Positions 24,796 to 34,209 of a stretch of DNA of 43,058 nucleotides are shown piece after piece. Below the pieces are notes generated by a model. It saw only the letters and a list, made by a program, of their open reading frames with translations, did no database searches and had not been told where the DNA came from. Numbering within the stretch: position 1 is the stretch's first letter; every line of letters begins with the position of its first letter. The stretch is from Shackletoniella antarctica. Its GTDB lineage: Bacteria > Cyanobacteriota > Cyanobacteriia > Phormidesmidales > Phormidesmidaceae. The translations under genes were made by a program, and so were the position numbers. The stretch spans positions 1-43,058 of the forward strand of contig QBMN01000010.1 in the NCBI GenBank assembly GCA_003241845.1, read 5' to 3'.

Positions 24796-26010
24796 TCATC
24801 CACCCCCCGGATACTCCCGCCCTCGCCACCGAGTAGGTCGCCGCAAAGACGACAGGCCAATGCGGGCCACCGCCGCTAAGTCGGCCAGGGGCGACAGCCA
24901 AAAGGCCCAGGCACCCGGTGCTCCCTTGAGGTCGTAGGCCGAAGCCACCGCCGCCTGCATGCCAACCCGAATCAGCACCAGCCCACCGTTAACTATCCAC
25001 AGCAGCTGTAGCGCCAGCGACCAGGATGCCGGTCGCCAACTGCGCAAGAGCAGAAGCATCGGGGCCAAAACCCAGGGCAGGCCCTGCACTAGGGCCAAAA
25101 AAAACCAGTCCCACCAGACCTGGGCAGCCGGGGCGGCATCCTTTAGATCGAGGGAGCGGCCCCACTCCCGCCAGGTTTCGGCCATACCTTCATACATGCG
25201 CACCTTGAGCAGACGGCTGCCATCCCAAAAGCCGACCTTGGCCCCCTGGGCAGCGGCATAGCGGGCTAGGGTGACATCATCGCAGAATGACGTGGAAGCA
25301 GAGCGGTAGCCATCGAGCTGCTCCAGCAGCGATCGCCGCACCATAAAGCACTGGCCATTGGCCATCACCCGCTGAGATGAGCTGCTCGGTGTGCCAGCCG
25401 GGCCAAATCGATACACCAAGGTCATCAGCAGGGCAGGCTGAAGCCAAAACTCGCCGGGCCGCTTGAGAATAAATCGAGGTGCCAGAGACACCAGGTCATA
25501 GCCCTCTTGATCCATCGCCTTAGCCAAGGCCGCTACCAAACCCGGCTGGGGCTGGGTGTCAGCATCAATGCCCAATACCCAGGTGCTGGCCGCTGCGGTG
25601 TGGCGAAAGCCATAGTCTAAGGCCCAGGGGCGACCCACCCAGCCCTGGGGCAAGGGGTCATCTTCTAACAGGCGCAGGCGCGGGTCGTGAGACTGATAGC
25701 TCTTCACGACCGCCTGGGTGCCATCGGTCGAACGGCTGTCTACAACTAAGATTTCTCGCACTTCATAGCTTTGGCGCGTTAACCCCTCCAGGCAGGGACG
25801 CAGGCGCTCTGCTTCGTTGAGGGTGGGCACCACTACCGATACAGTGCCCAGCTGGTCGAGGGTCGGCAGTTCAGGGGCCAGGGGCGATCGCCGCAGCGGC
25901 CCCTGCACCAGTCGCGATAACAGTACAGCCACCATAGGCAGCTGTACTGCTAAAACAATCACCGCCAGAGCACTCAACCAGGGAAACGGGGCGGCCACAT
26001 CAGCGGGCAA
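24796..26010 (-). CDS. cruG: Glycosyltransferase family 2, carotenoid 2-O-glycosyltransferase (CruG-like)
   Basis: This is a membrane-associated GT-A glycosyltransferase. An N-terminal membrane segment (~8-30) precedes the GT2 domain with VVVPTLNEAERLRP (~56-69), VVDSRSTDGT (~87-96) and the metal-binding DAD in LGIDADTQPQPG (~144-155). Two or three hydrophobic segments follow near the C-terminus (~300-385). The 3' neighbour upstream on the same strand is cruF, the usual partner in myxoxanthophyll synthesis, where CruG adds the sugar to the 2-prime hydroxyl. The symbol rests on this pairing and on the family. Confidence 0.85.
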   Translation of the reverse strand: MPADVAAPFPWLSALAVIVLAVQLPMVAVLLSRLVQGPLRRSPLAPELPTLDQLGTVSVVVPTLNEAERLRPCLEGLTRQSYEVREILVVDSRSTDGTQAVVKSYQSHDPRLRLLEDDPLPQGWVGRPWALDYGFRHTAAASTWVLGIDADTQPQPGLVAALAKAMDQEGYDLVSLAPRFILKRPGEFWLQPALLMTLVYRFGPAGTPSSSSQRVMANGQCFMVRRSLLEQLDGYRSASTSFCDDVTLARYAAAQGAKVGFWDGSRLLKVRMYEGMAETWREWGRSLDLKDAAPAAQVWWDWFFLALVQGLPWVLAPMLLLLRSWRPASWSLALQLLWIVNGGLVLIRVGMQAAVASAYDLKGAPGAWAFWLSPLADLAAVARIGLSSLRRPTRWRGREYPGGG

Positions 26011-26113
26011 AGGAACACCTCAGAACGGTTATGTAAAAACGGGGTTATGTCAAAACGGTTGTGCCAACCCAGGTATCGCCGAGGGGCAGCTTAGAGGCCC
26101 TTACTTTGAAGCA

Positions 26114-27040
26114 CTACTTTAAGGCCACCTTGCCGGCGTCTACCGCTGCGCCAATGGCCTCAATCGATTCTGCATCAGAGTCGGCCCCGTGCTCTTGAGT
26201 GGTAGCCCGCCAGCACAGCACCGCAGGCAAGGCCCCGGTCAGCATGCCCAGGGCAATGGGTACGTAGAAGCCAGCGGCTAGGCTCATGACCAGGGCAAAC
26301 CCAAAGTTGGCCAAATAGACCACCAGGGGCACAACTAGCTGATCTTGGTCTAGCTCTGGAGAAAACCGAAACACCTTCCACAGCCCCAGGGCCACGCCCA
26401 TGAAAACAACGCCGGTGCCCAGCCAGCCAGCAAAGTTTTGGTAGGGCATGCCAAAGAAAGCGCCCGGCTCATGCCAGTACCAGAACGGTAGCGCGGTCTG
26501 GCTCATGGCCGGGTCTAAAACAAAATCCCAGGAGGTTAGCAGAACAGAACCCAGCAGCACCGCCGCCAGCGATCGCAACCAGTTGTAGCGCTCTGGGCCA
26601 CCCCCAGCGGCCAGCCCGCTGCGGGCCAGCAAAAATGCCGCCAACCCCAGGTAAAACCACGACAGCGGAATGGTAAACGGCACTAGCCCAGCCACCTTAT
26701 AGCCCAGCCCATTGAGGTAGGTGTAGTTGCCAAAGGGAAAGCCCGTGCTGGTGCCCAGCAGCTCGCTGGTGACTGAGATGCCAACGGCGGCGATCGCAAA
26801 GGTAATCAGGCTGCCCAGCCCCAGGGTGCGATAGGCATACAGCGCCATCGCCATAGTGCCCAGCAAAATGTAGCCCACACCGCCCCCGGCCATGCTCCAC
26901 CGAAACATCGTCTGCCCGGCGGGCAGATATTCCAAAATGCCTGGGTGAGGCACCACCCACAACAGCCCGGCCAGGCCAAAGACCATGGCAACCACGTGAC
27001 CGTATAGGCAAAACCGCTCAATGGCTAAAAGATTTCTCAT
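26114..27040 (-). CDS. cruF: Carotenoid 1',2'-hydratase (CruF)
   Basis: This polytopic membrane protein (about eight hydrophobic segments, 308 residues) hydrates the 1,2 double bond of gamma-carotene-type pigments, giving the 1-prime hydroxyl of myxoxanthophyll. The sequence has the typical ELLGTSTGFPFGNYTY stretch (~93-108) and the WDFVLDPAMS segment (~171-180) of the family once called DUF422. It is the first of a cruF-cruG pair (103-base gap). The N-terminus carries a normal cytoplasmic start, with a weak ribosome site (AGGAC). Confidence 0.9.
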   Translation of the reverse strand: MRNLLAIERFCLYGHVVAMVFGLAGLLWVVPHPGILEYLPAGQTMFRWSMAGGGVGYILLGTMAMALYAYRTLGLGSLITFAIAAVGISVTSELLGTSTGFPFGNYTYLNGLGYKVAGLVPFTIPLSWFYLGLAAFLLARSGLAAGGGPERYNWLRSLAAVLLGSVLLTSWDFVLDPAMSQTALPFWYWHEPGAFFGMPYQNFAGWLGTGVVFMGVALGLWKVFRFSPELDQDQLVVPLVVYLANFGFALVMSLAAGFYVPIALGMLTGALPAVLCWRATTQEHGADSDAESIEAIGAAVDAGKVALK

Positions 27041-27385
27041 GGTAAGTCCTAGATACCGCTTGCCAAGCTAAGGCAGCTCGGCTGCTGACTATTCTCCTGG
27101 GCAGGCTGAACAACAGCTGTCACTGCAATCGTCGCCTAAATCATAAGTTTTGTAAACGTTGATTTTTTAGCTGCCGCCTCCCCAGCCGCTTCCATAAAAG
27201 CCCATCTGTAAGGAAAGCCTGAGTCAAACTATCCCAGGCCACCTTATCAATAAGAGTATAGGAGGGGTGCTCCCGCAGCGGGGCTAGCGAGGAGGCCATA
27301 GTAGAGGAGCCACAGTCGAGTGATGGTGTGGGAATTGGGGAAATCGGCTAGGATATCGATATAAAGGTCAGCTCTTTAAGACCCC
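27041..27385. other. Divergent promoter region between cruF and the GNAT gene
   Basis: About 345 bases without a gene. The central part is AT-richer and should hold both divergent promoters. No repeat or hairpin worth naming was found. Confidence 0.6.
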
Positions 27386-28612
27386 ATGGCACCTATGACA
27401 ACCCCTGGCCCCACCTTGACTGTAAGGCCACTGCAATACCGTGACCTAGACGACCTCAAGCAGTGGCAGTCTGAGGATCTTGAGGCGGGCGGTGACCAGA
27501 GCGCCGCCGAAGCCACTGTTTCATGGATTGACCATCAGCGTCGATGGTATGGCCCCCTCAAGGTGCTGAGCTGGCTGCCTGGGCCCATGCCCCAAAGCCC
27601 CACAACTTTTGTGGCCGAGCGCAACAAAACCCTAGTGGGGTTCATCCAGGTATCTCCCTTTAACCGCACCCGCAGCACCTGGCGGGTCGAGCAGGTGGTG
27701 ATCAATCGCCCCAATCTGGCCAATGCCGCCGCCGCCGCCTACATGGATGTGGGGTCTCGCCTGTTGCGCCACTGTTTTGAGGTGGTCTGGGAAGCCAGAA
27801 CCTGGATGCTAGAGGTCGATGTTAGCCACAAATCGGCCATGGCTCTGTATCGCTTTAACGGTTTTCAGCCCCTGGCCCAAACCACCTACTGGGCCTTGCA
27901 GCCTGAGCAAATTGCCGTGCTAGCCCAGCGTGAGCCAGATCTGCCCAACCTGCTGCCCATCAGCAACGCCGATGCCCAGCTGCTCTATCAGCTCGACACA
28001 GCATCCATGCCGCCCCTGGTGCGTCAAGTGTTTGACCACCAGATTCAAGACTTTAGAACCAATCTGCTAACCGGGGCCAGCGTCACCACTGACCGCCTGG
28101 TGAATCAAGTTGAAACCATCAGTGCCTACGTCTTTGAGCAGCAGCGTAAGGCCGCCATTGGCCAATTTAAGCTGGCTATATCCCGCGATGGCAAGCAGCC
28201 CCACGAGGCCGGACTGACGGTGCACCCTGCCTACACCTGGCTCTACCCAGAGCTGATGACCCAAATGGCCAAAATTTTGCAGCCTTTTCCGCCCCAGTCT
28301 CTGCGGCTGACCTCCCTCGACTACCAGCCCGAGCGCGAGGCCTGCTTTACCCACATCGAGGCCGCGCCCGAGGCCCATACGCTGCTGATGTCGCGCTCGG
28401 TGTGGCACAAGGTGCGTGAGGCCCGCCATCTGTCGCTGGAGGGGCTACAGTTGTCTGATGTGTTTACGGGGCTACAGCCTGCGGGCAAGCCCATACCAGG
28501 GCGCATGACCTGGTCGGCAGAGCACTGGCAGACCCTGATGGGCAGCAGCAAGCCAGACTCTACCCAGCCAGAAAATCTGCCGGATACCTCAGCATCCCAG
28601 GGCGATCGCTAA
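27386..28612 (+). CDS. GNAT-family N-acetyltransferase with extra C-terminal domain
   Basis: Residues ~10-180 have a GNAT fold: LTVRPLQYRDLDDLKQW at the start, the central strand FVAERNKTLVGFIQV, and the acetyl-CoA-binding region RLLRHCFEVVWEARTWMLEVDVSHKSAMALYRFNGF (short motifs SRLLRHCF and ALYRFNGF). The remaining ~220 residues form a second region without a motif I recognise; it contains a possible degenerate GNAT copy (WLYPELMTQMAK). A cyanobacterial family of this length is known to me only as hypothetical acetyltransferases, so the substrate is unknown. The ATG at 27386 is used; a second in-frame ATG lies three codons later. Confidence 0.8.
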   Translation: MAPMTTPGPTLTVRPLQYRDLDDLKQWQSEDLEAGGDQSAAEATVSWIDHQRRWYGPLKVLSWLPGPMPQSPTTFVAERNKTLVGFIQVSPFNRTRSTWRVEQVVINRPNLANAAAAAYMDVGSRLLRHCFEVVWEARTWMLEVDVSHKSAMALYRFNGFQPLAQTTYWALQPEQIAVLAQREPDLPNLLPISNADAQLLYQLDTASMPPLVRQVFDHQIQDFRTNLLTGASVTTDRLVNQVETISAYVFEQQRKAAIGQFKLAISRDGKQPHEAGLTVHPAYTWLYPELMTQMAKILQPFPPQSLRLTSLDYQPEREACFTHIEAAPEAHTLLMSRSVWHKVREARHLSLEGLQLSDVFTGLQPAGKPIPGRMTWSAEHWQTLMGSSKPDSTQPENLPDTSASQGDR

Positions 28613-28651
28613 ACCGCTGAGGTGGTCTCCAGGAAAGAAAATACCACCAGG

Positions 28652-28674
28652 TAGGGGCGCAGAGCCTGCGTCCT
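28652..28674. repeat. Degenerate GTAGGGGCG palindrome
   Basis: GGTAGGGGCGCAG is followed by CCTGCGTCC, an imperfect version of the palindrome at 8851-8878. It lies between the GNAT and ruvX genes. Confidence 0.4.
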
Positions 28675-28734
28675 TAGGAAGCAGCAAAATCCTTAGGTAT
28701 TTCCGTTTCCAGAATTGTCCTGAGTTTCTTTTCT

Positions 28735-29160
28735 ATGGCAACCGTTTCAGCCCTGGGGTTAGATATTGGTCGCAAACGCATCGGGGTGGCAGGCTGCGAC
28801 GGCACTGGCCTGATTGCCACCGGGCTAGAGACCCTACATCGCCAATCCTTTGGGCAACTGGTGGCCGATCTAAAACACATTGCCCAGGCCCGTCAGGCTC
28901 AGGTGCTGGTGGTGGGTCTACCCCTGACGATGGATGGCGAAGAGGGCTTTCAGGCTCGCCAGGTGCGCAAGGTGGCTGAGAGTCTGAGGCGGGCATTAGA
29001 TTTGCCCATCGTCTATGTCGATGAACGGCTTAGCTCCGTAGAAGCCGAGCAGCTGATGCGAGCCGAAGGTCACTCGGTTGCCCATGAAAAAGCTCTGATT
29101 GACCGCAAAGCCGCCGCTATTATTCTCCAGCGCTGGTTAGATGAACACCGTCATCGTTAG
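28735..29160 (+). CDS. ruvX: Putative Holliday junction resolvase / pre-16S rRNA nuclease (YqgF/RuvX)
   Basis: This RNase-H-fold nuclease removes the 5' end of pre-16S rRNA and was first proposed as a Holliday junction resolvase. The N-terminal LGLDIGRKRIGVA (residues 8-20, with the catalytic D10), VVGLPLTMDG (~60-69), the YVDERLSS motif (~100-107) and the C-terminal DRKAAAIILQ (~123-132) are all present. The 141-residue length is standard. It is the first of a five-gene run (ruvX, DUF3727, mltG, yqeG, proB), a familiar cyanobacterial order. Confidence 0.92.
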   Translation: MATVSALGLDIGRKRIGVAGCDGTGLIATGLETLHRQSFGQLVADLKHIAQARQAQVLVVGLPLTMDGEEGFQARQVRKVAESLRRALDLPIVYVDERLSSVEAEQLMRAEGHSVAHEKALIDRKAAAIILQRWLDEHRHR

Positions 29161-29296
29161 GTCTCTGTCGTTCTCTATCGGTCTCTATCGTAAATAGACG
29201 TAACAGGATGGGATATTCTGATAAGACCGTTCAGTGTTCATACTGGGCTGTGGCTCAGATTTGCCGCACCCGCTTATCCAGAGAAGAGTAGCCTCC

Positions 29297-29860
29297 ATGG
29301 CGGATAACACCCAACCCATTGATGAGTCAGCCGTAGTTCTTACCGACGAAGTTGGGCGATTTTTGCCCTGCCAGGTCGAGCAGAGCTTTCAGCTCAACAA
29401 TCGCGAATATCTACTGCTGCTGCCCATTGACGCTCCGATTGAGATTTTTGTCTGGCAGCAAGATGACGACGATGAAGAGGTCTTGATGGATGTTGAAGAT
29501 GAAGACATCGATCAGATCTTTCCCACCGCCAAGGCCGTATTGGCCGAGCAAAACCTCACCCTCCAGCGCACCGCTATTACCCTAACCGCCGGAGGCGATG
29601 TGCCTGAACCCGAGGAAGAAAACTGCCTCACCCTAGAGCTTGACGATCTCGATGAAGACGGCAACCCCGTGACCGAGGAGTTTCAGATTTTAGCCACCTG
29701 CTTCTATGAAGACGAGGAGTATACCCTCTGCACACCCCTAGACCCTCTGCTGATTTTTGCCCACCGCACCAGCGATGGGTCTTTAGAAGTTGTAACTCCT
29801 GAAGAATTTCAGACAATTCGCGGCGGGCTCGAAGAAAAATTGTTTGATCTATTAGATTAA
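29297..29860 (+). CDS. DUF3727-type acidic protein
   Basis: This acidic protein has a DUF1292-like N-terminal half (DESAVVLTDEVGRFLPC, VEQSFQLNNREYLLLLPID) and a second related half (LELDDLDEDGNPVTEEFQ, then EDEEYTLCTPLDPLLIFA). The duplication of the same small fold is visible as two beta-rich units joined by an acidic linker. The function is unknown. The ATG at 29297 (MADNTQPIDES) is preferred to the GTG-type start 63 bases upstream, since that extension is cysteine-rich and atypical. It lies between ruvX and mltG in a conserved order. Confidence 0.85.
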   Translation: MADNTQPIDESAVVLTDEVGRFLPCQVEQSFQLNNREYLLLLPIDAPIEIFVWQQDDDDEEVLMDVEDEDIDQIFPTAKAVLAEQNLTLQRTAITLTAGGDVPEPEEENCLTLELDDLDEDGNPVTEEFQILATCFYEDEEYTLCTPLDPLLIFAHRTSDGSLEVVTPEEFQTIRGGLEEKLFDLLD

Positions 29861-30020
29861 GAGTGTTCCAGTAGATTAAGAGTGTTCCAGCTAAATCCTG
29901 ATCCAGCGTTTTACGGCAACCGGCCCAACGGGCCGAGTTTGCGACTTTGAAGGGGAGGTTTATTTAGATGGAATACTCTCAGAACGTTCGCGTTCACACA
30001 TTGACTAACAAATTGCAATC

Positions 30021-31091
30021 ATGTCTAAGGGTTCACGCTGGGTTCGGTGGTTTTTTTTGGGTCTGCTGGTGCCCCTGGCAACCGGAGTAGCTGCCTGGCA
30101 GGGCTGGGCCTGGTGGAGCTGGGCTAACCAGCCCGTGAGCGAAGCCACTGCCGAAACCGCCGCCGCCCCCTCGCAGACAGTGCAAATTCAAGTTCCGCCG
30201 GGTACGGCGGGCCAGCAGATTGGCCAAGATTTAGAGGCGGCGGGCCTAATTCGCTCAGCCTTGGCCTGGAAGCTGTGGCTGCGCTGGCAAACCTGGCAGA
30301 ATTCTGAGGGTGATTTTCAGGCGGGTACCTACGCCCTTAGCCCCACCGACCCGATGACCACCCTTGCCGAAACCATTCGCAGCGGGCAGGTGGTGCAAAC
30401 CTCGTTTACCATTCCCGAGGGCTGGAATCGCAGCCAGATGGCCGCCTACTTTGAGCGGGAGGGATTTTTCTCCGCCGCTGCCTTTTTGGCCGCCACCGAG
30501 CAAATTCCGCGCGATCGCTACCCCTGGCTGCCCGAGGGTATTCCCCACCTGGAGGGGTTTTTGTTTCCCGACACCTACCGACTACCGGCTGAGGGGGTTA
30601 CCCCCGAGGCGGCGGTAGATAGTATGTTGCGCCAGTTTGAGGCGATCGCTCTACCCGTATATCAGCAGGCCAGCACCGACTACTCCTTGCTGGAGTGGGC
30701 CACCCTGGCCAGCATTGTAGAAAAAGAATCTGTCGTATCCGAGGAGCGCGGGGTAATTGCTGGGGTGTTTACCAACCGCCTAGAGCAAAACATTCCCCTG
30801 GGGGCAGACCCGACGGTGGAATACGGCCTGGGCATAAACCAAACCAAAGAGCAGCCCCTAACCTGGACCCAGGTGGGCACCCCCTCGCCCTATAACACCT
30901 ACATCAACCCCGGTCTGACGCCGACCCCCATTGCCAGCGCCGGGCTGGCCAGCCTAGAGGCCACCCTCGCGCCAGAGTCCACCGACTATCTCTTCTTTGT
31001 CGCCCGCTATGACGGCACCCACGTGTTTAGCCGCACCCTGGCCGAACATGAGGCCGCCCGAGATGCCATTCGCGCCGCCATTGACAATTAG
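30021..31091 (+). CDS. mltG: Endolytic murein transglycosylase MltG
   Basis: This membrane-anchored lytic transglycosylase cuts nascent glycan strands and ends their growth. An N-terminal membrane segment (~10-28) precedes a LysM-like domain (~52-115) and the YceG catalytic domain. The conserved HLEGFLFPDTY (~176-186) and SIVEKES (~231-237, with the catalytic glutamate) are present, and NTYINPGLTPTPIASAG (about residue 293 onward) closes the site. The 356-residue length is normal. It sits in the ruvX-proB run. Confidence 0.93.
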   Translation: MSKGSRWVRWFFLGLLVPLATGVAAWQGWAWWSWANQPVSEATAETAAAPSQTVQIQVPPGTAGQQIGQDLEAAGLIRSALAWKLWLRWQTWQNSEGDFQAGTYALSPTDPMTTLAETIRSGQVVQTSFTIPEGWNRSQMAAYFEREGFFSAAAFLAATEQIPRDRYPWLPEGIPHLEGFLFPDTYRLPAEGVTPEAAVDSMLRQFEAIALPVYQQASTDYSLLEWATLASIVEKESVVSEERGVIAGVFTNRLEQNIPLGADPTVEYGLGINQTKEQPLTWTQVGTPSPYNTYINPGLTPTPIASAGLASLEATLAPESTDYLFFVARYDGTHVFSRTLAEHEAARDAIRAAIDN

Positions 31092-31306
31092 ACGACCAAT
31101 AAACCAAGTCCTAAGAATCGGTCCTAGAATCGATAGAGACACCCAGACAAGAGTAAACTCTACGCCTGGGTGAGGCAGGGTGCGATCGCCTGTGGGGATC
31201 AGCGCCTGATCTATGGTGCTACTCTGTGACGCTAAGTTGCTTTACACCTTAATCGGGCGACCGTTCTAGCTTATGCTGGTTATGGGGATCAATTGATTTT
31301 TTGGCC

Positions 31307-31816
31307 ATGCCTTTCTCTCGCCTACTGCAACCCAATCTAGTACTAGATGGCAGCGTCCTGACGATCTCCCCTGCCCTGCTGACTCAGCACAATATCAAAG
31401 GGCTAATTTTAGACGTAGACGACACGCTAGTGCCCCTGCGCCAGGCGGAGACCAACCCCGACCTAGCCCAGTGGATGCACCAAATGAAGGCCATGACCAC
31501 CGTTTGGCTAGTGAGCAACAACATCAATGCTTACCGGATCAACCGCATTGCCACTCTGCTGGATGTGCCCTACATTACGAGCGCTGGCAAACCCTCAGGA
31601 CGCAAACTGAAGCAAGCGCTGACTGCTATGGACTTGCCGGTGCACCAGGTTGCCATGGTGGGCGATCGCCTGTTCACCGATGTTTTAGCCGGCAATCGGT
31701 TAGGGCTGTTCACCATTTTGGTACAGCCAATGCCGGACCTCAATCAGATTGTTCGCACTTCGCTAGTACGGGCCTTTGAGGTAATGATCTCCCAATATTT
31801 GGGGGTTTCTCTGTAG
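31307..31816 (+). CDS. YqeG-family HAD-type phosphatase
   Basis: This HAD-superfamily phosphatase of the YqeG type has the nucleophile motif DVDDTLVPL (residues ~36-44, first aspartate catalytic), the threonine/serine-like VSNN motif (~66-69), and MVGDRLFTDVLAGNRLG (~118-134) with the metal-ligand aspartates. In other bacteria, related proteins act as phosphatidylglycerophosphate phosphatases (e.g. the plant PGPP1/yeast Gep4 type), which would fit membrane lipid synthesis, but that assignment is inference. The ATG at 31307 is preferred over a TTG 6 bases upstream. Confidence 0.88.
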   Translation: MPFSRLLQPNLVLDGSVLTISPALLTQHNIKGLILDVDDTLVPLRQAETNPDLAQWMHQMKAMTTVWLVSNNINAYRINRIATLLDVPYITSAGKPSGRKLKQALTAMDLPVHQVAMVGDRLFTDVLAGNRLGLFTILVQPMPDLNQIVRTSLVRAFEVMISQYLGVSL

Positions 31817-31950
31817 GCCGCTCTTGAGGCCCAAGGCTGCCAAAAATCCGTAGCAACATGAGCAAATTAGAGATTTAGGGGGCCACGCGAGGAGGTTGTC
31901 AGCGATTGCTATACTGCCAGGGCTATCCCTACCGTTGTTGGCGTTTGCCC

Positions 31951-33105
31951 GTGAGCTCAGTTCAAACCCTGGTGGTTAAAATCGGCACTTCTAGCCTAAC
32001 TGGCACCACCTCTGGCCAATTTGCCCTCTCAACCCTAGCCGCCCTGGTCGAAACCCTCTGCGTTTTGCGGCAGCAGGGGCACCAGGTGGTTTTAGTTTCC
32101 TCGGGGGCGGTGGGCATTGGTTGCCGACGGCTAAATCTGGCTGAGCGGCCTAAAACCCTGGCCATGAAGCAGGCCGTTGCTGCGGTGGGCCAGGGTCGCC
32201 TCATGCGCATCTACGACGACCTGTTTTCGGCCCTAAACCAGCCCATTGCCCAGGTGTTGCTCACCCGCAGCGATCTGAGTCTGCGATCGCGCTACGTCAA
32301 CAGCTACCGCACCTTTCGCCAACTCTTGCAGCTGGGGGTGATCCCCATCGTCAACGAGAACGACACCGTGGCGGTGGAAGAACTCAAGTTTGGCGACAAC
32401 GACACCCTCTCAGCCCTGGTCGCCAGCCTAATTGGCGCGCAGTGGCTGTTTTTGCTCACCGATGTTGATCGCCTCTACTCCGCCGACCCGCGCTCTAACC
32501 CCGAAGCTCAGCCGATTATTGCCATTGATCGCCTGGCGGATATCCAAGCCCTAAAAGCCGGGGCCGGGGGGCAAGGCTCGGCCTGGGGAACCGGCGGCAT
32601 GCTGACCAAACTAGAGGCGGCGCAAATTGCCACTGCCGCCGGGGTGCGCACCGTAATCACCGATGGTCGCCAGCCTCACACCATTGGGCAAGCCCTGGCA
32701 GGAGAGGCGGTAGGCACCCAGTTTGCCCCCTCCCCCAAGCCCAGTCGCGCCCGCAAGCGCTGGATTGCTGTCGGGTTGGCCCCCTCTGGCCGGATTCACC
32801 TTGACCGGGGGGCTACCCAAGCAATTTTGAAAAGGGGTAAATCGCTGTTAGCCGCCGGCATTACTCACCTTGACGGCAACTTTGAAGGTCAAGATGCTGT
32901 GGTGATCTGCGACGACAGCGGCACAGACATTGCCAGGGGCATCGTTAACTATAGCGCCGCAGATCTGCAGCTCATCCTCGGTCATCGATCAGAGGATATC
33001 CCAGGCATCCTAGGCTACGAGGGAGCTGATACCGTCGTGCACCGCGACAATTTGGTCGTTGCCGCTGACGATTCAGACACCGATGAACCCTGGGATGATG
33101 CCTAG
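31951..33105 (+). CDS. proB: Glutamate 5-kinase with PUA domain
   Basis: This enzyme phosphorylates L-glutamate, the first step of proline synthesis. It has the amino-acid-kinase motifs VKIGTSSL (~7-14), SSGAVGIG (~49-56) and NENDTVAV (~140-147), and a C-terminal PUA domain (~285-370). I choose the GTG at 31951 because the 15 residues encoded before it lack family similarity. The length of 384 residues is then close to normal. A 4-base overlap with the minus-strand sugar transferase gene at CTAG closes the operon. Confidence 0.92.
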   Translation: MSSVQTLVVKIGTSSLTGTTSGQFALSTLAALVETLCVLRQQGHQVVLVSSGAVGIGCRRLNLAERPKTLAMKQAVAAVGQGRLMRIYDDLFSALNQPIAQVLLTRSDLSLRSRYVNSYRTFRQLLQLGVIPIVNENDTVAVEELKFGDNDTLSALVASLIGAQWLFLLTDVDRLYSADPRSNPEAQPIIAIDRLADIQALKAGAGGQGSAWGTGGMLTKLEAAQIATAAGVRTVITDGRQPHTIGQALAGEAVGTQFAPSPKPSRARKRWIAVGLAPSGRIHLDRGATQAILKRGKSLLAAGITHLDGNFEGQDAVVICDDSGTDIARGIVNYSAADLQLILGHRSEDIPGILGYEGADTVVHRDNLVVAADDSDTDEPWDDA

Positions 33106-33770
33106 TAAGCGCCCCTGCGATCAAATAGGATCGCGACGGTTCTGAAGATGATCTGGAGGTCATACCATGGCGACCAGACTGACTGATAGTGCAGATCTAG
33201 GTGGACGATCTGCTCAAAATCTTTGATCGCCGAGCGCCCGCTAATCTGCCACTGCCCCGTCATGCCGGGCTTAACATCTAAACGTCGCCAGTGGTGAGGG
33301 CTGTAGCAAGAGACCTCGTCCTCGGTGGGGGGGCGAGTGCCCACCAGGCTCATGTCACCCTTGAGCACATTCCAAAACTGTGGAAACTCATCTAGGCTGG
33401 TCTTTCTCAAAATGCTGCCTACGCGGGTAACGCGAGGATCTTGCTCATTTTTAAAGATCAGCCCCTGGGCCTGGTTAGCCACGGTCTGCTTGAGCAGGTC
33501 AGCACTTTGCACCATGGAGCGAAACTTCCAAATGGTGAAGGGTCGGCCTTTGAGACCGTAGCGCTGCTGAGCATAGAAAACAGAGCCAGGGCTGTCTAGC
33601 TTGATGGCCAAGGCCGTTGGGATAGACACTACAGCCAAAATCATCAGGCCGACCAAGGCACCTAAAATATCGATGGAACGCTTAATCAAGCACCGAGCGG
33701 AGGGGTGAACAACAGAAACAGAAGGCTCTCCTAGAGCCTTCCTAGAGGTATCCGGATGGAGAGATAACAT
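33102..33770 (-). CDS. Undecaprenyl-phosphate sugar-1-phosphate transferase
   Basis: This membrane enzyme starts exopolysaccharide or other glycan assembly by moving a sugar phosphate to undecaprenyl phosphate. It has the short form of the family: one N-terminal hydrophobic segment (~28-53, [15 protein letters not shown] region), the [10 protein letters not shown] motif (~77-86), [16 protein letters not shown] (~121-136), [11 protein letters not shown] (~138-148), and [16 protein letters not shown] (~165-180). It converges on proB and shares its CTAG stop. Which sugar it moves is not known. Confidence 0.92.
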   Translation of the reverse strand: MLSLHPDTSRKALGEPSVSVVHPSARCLIKRSIDILGALVGLMILAVVSIPTALAIKLDSPGSVFYAQQRYGLKGRPFTIWKFRSMVQSADLLKQTVANQAQGLIFKNEQDPRVTRVGSILRKTSLDEFPQFWNVLKGDMSLVGTRPPTEDEVSCYSPHHWRRLDVKPGMTGQWQISGRSAIKDFEQIVHLDLHYQSVWSPWYDLQIIFRTVAILFDRRGAY

Positions 33771-34209
33771 GGTAGACGCTGCCTGTGAGATGCGTGTGCT
33801 AGTAATTTTTCTATGACTTTATACCAATTTAATCAAAAACCTCCGTATTTACACGTAAAACTTTAGCGTGTCTGTGCTCTTTTGCGGCACTTTGCCTGAG
33901 GATTTGTCGGATAATACTGGAGTTGCACGGGTTTTTGTGTGTCCTTTACAACAACATGCCTACCGTGTAAGTACACATACCATGCCCAGACCCTATCAGC
34001 TCTGGCACAAATTCCCTAGGCAAGTAGAGATGAGCTTTGCGGAATCTTCCTGTAGGCTTAATGAGTGTAAAATTTGCGCGAATTTTTGACGCGCGCCAGG
34101 CTTTCCAGAAAAACCTGCTAAAAAATTTTTCTCGACCGTAAGTCTGAAGAGAACAGACATTAAGATAAAGCCTACAGCCAACTCGAGCACGCTCACAAGG
34201 ACTGATTGC
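33771..34209. other. Divergent intergenic region upstream of the HetZ-related gene
   Basis: This 439-base, AT-richer gap separates the sugar transferase (minus) and the HetZ-related gene (plus). The small frame at 33868-34089 has no coding features and was not accepted. The region probably holds promoters of both genes. Confidence 0.6.

Noticed and set aside
33868-34089. A 73-residue open frame before the HetZ-related gene
   Set aside because: No ribosome site, no domain and irregular composition.
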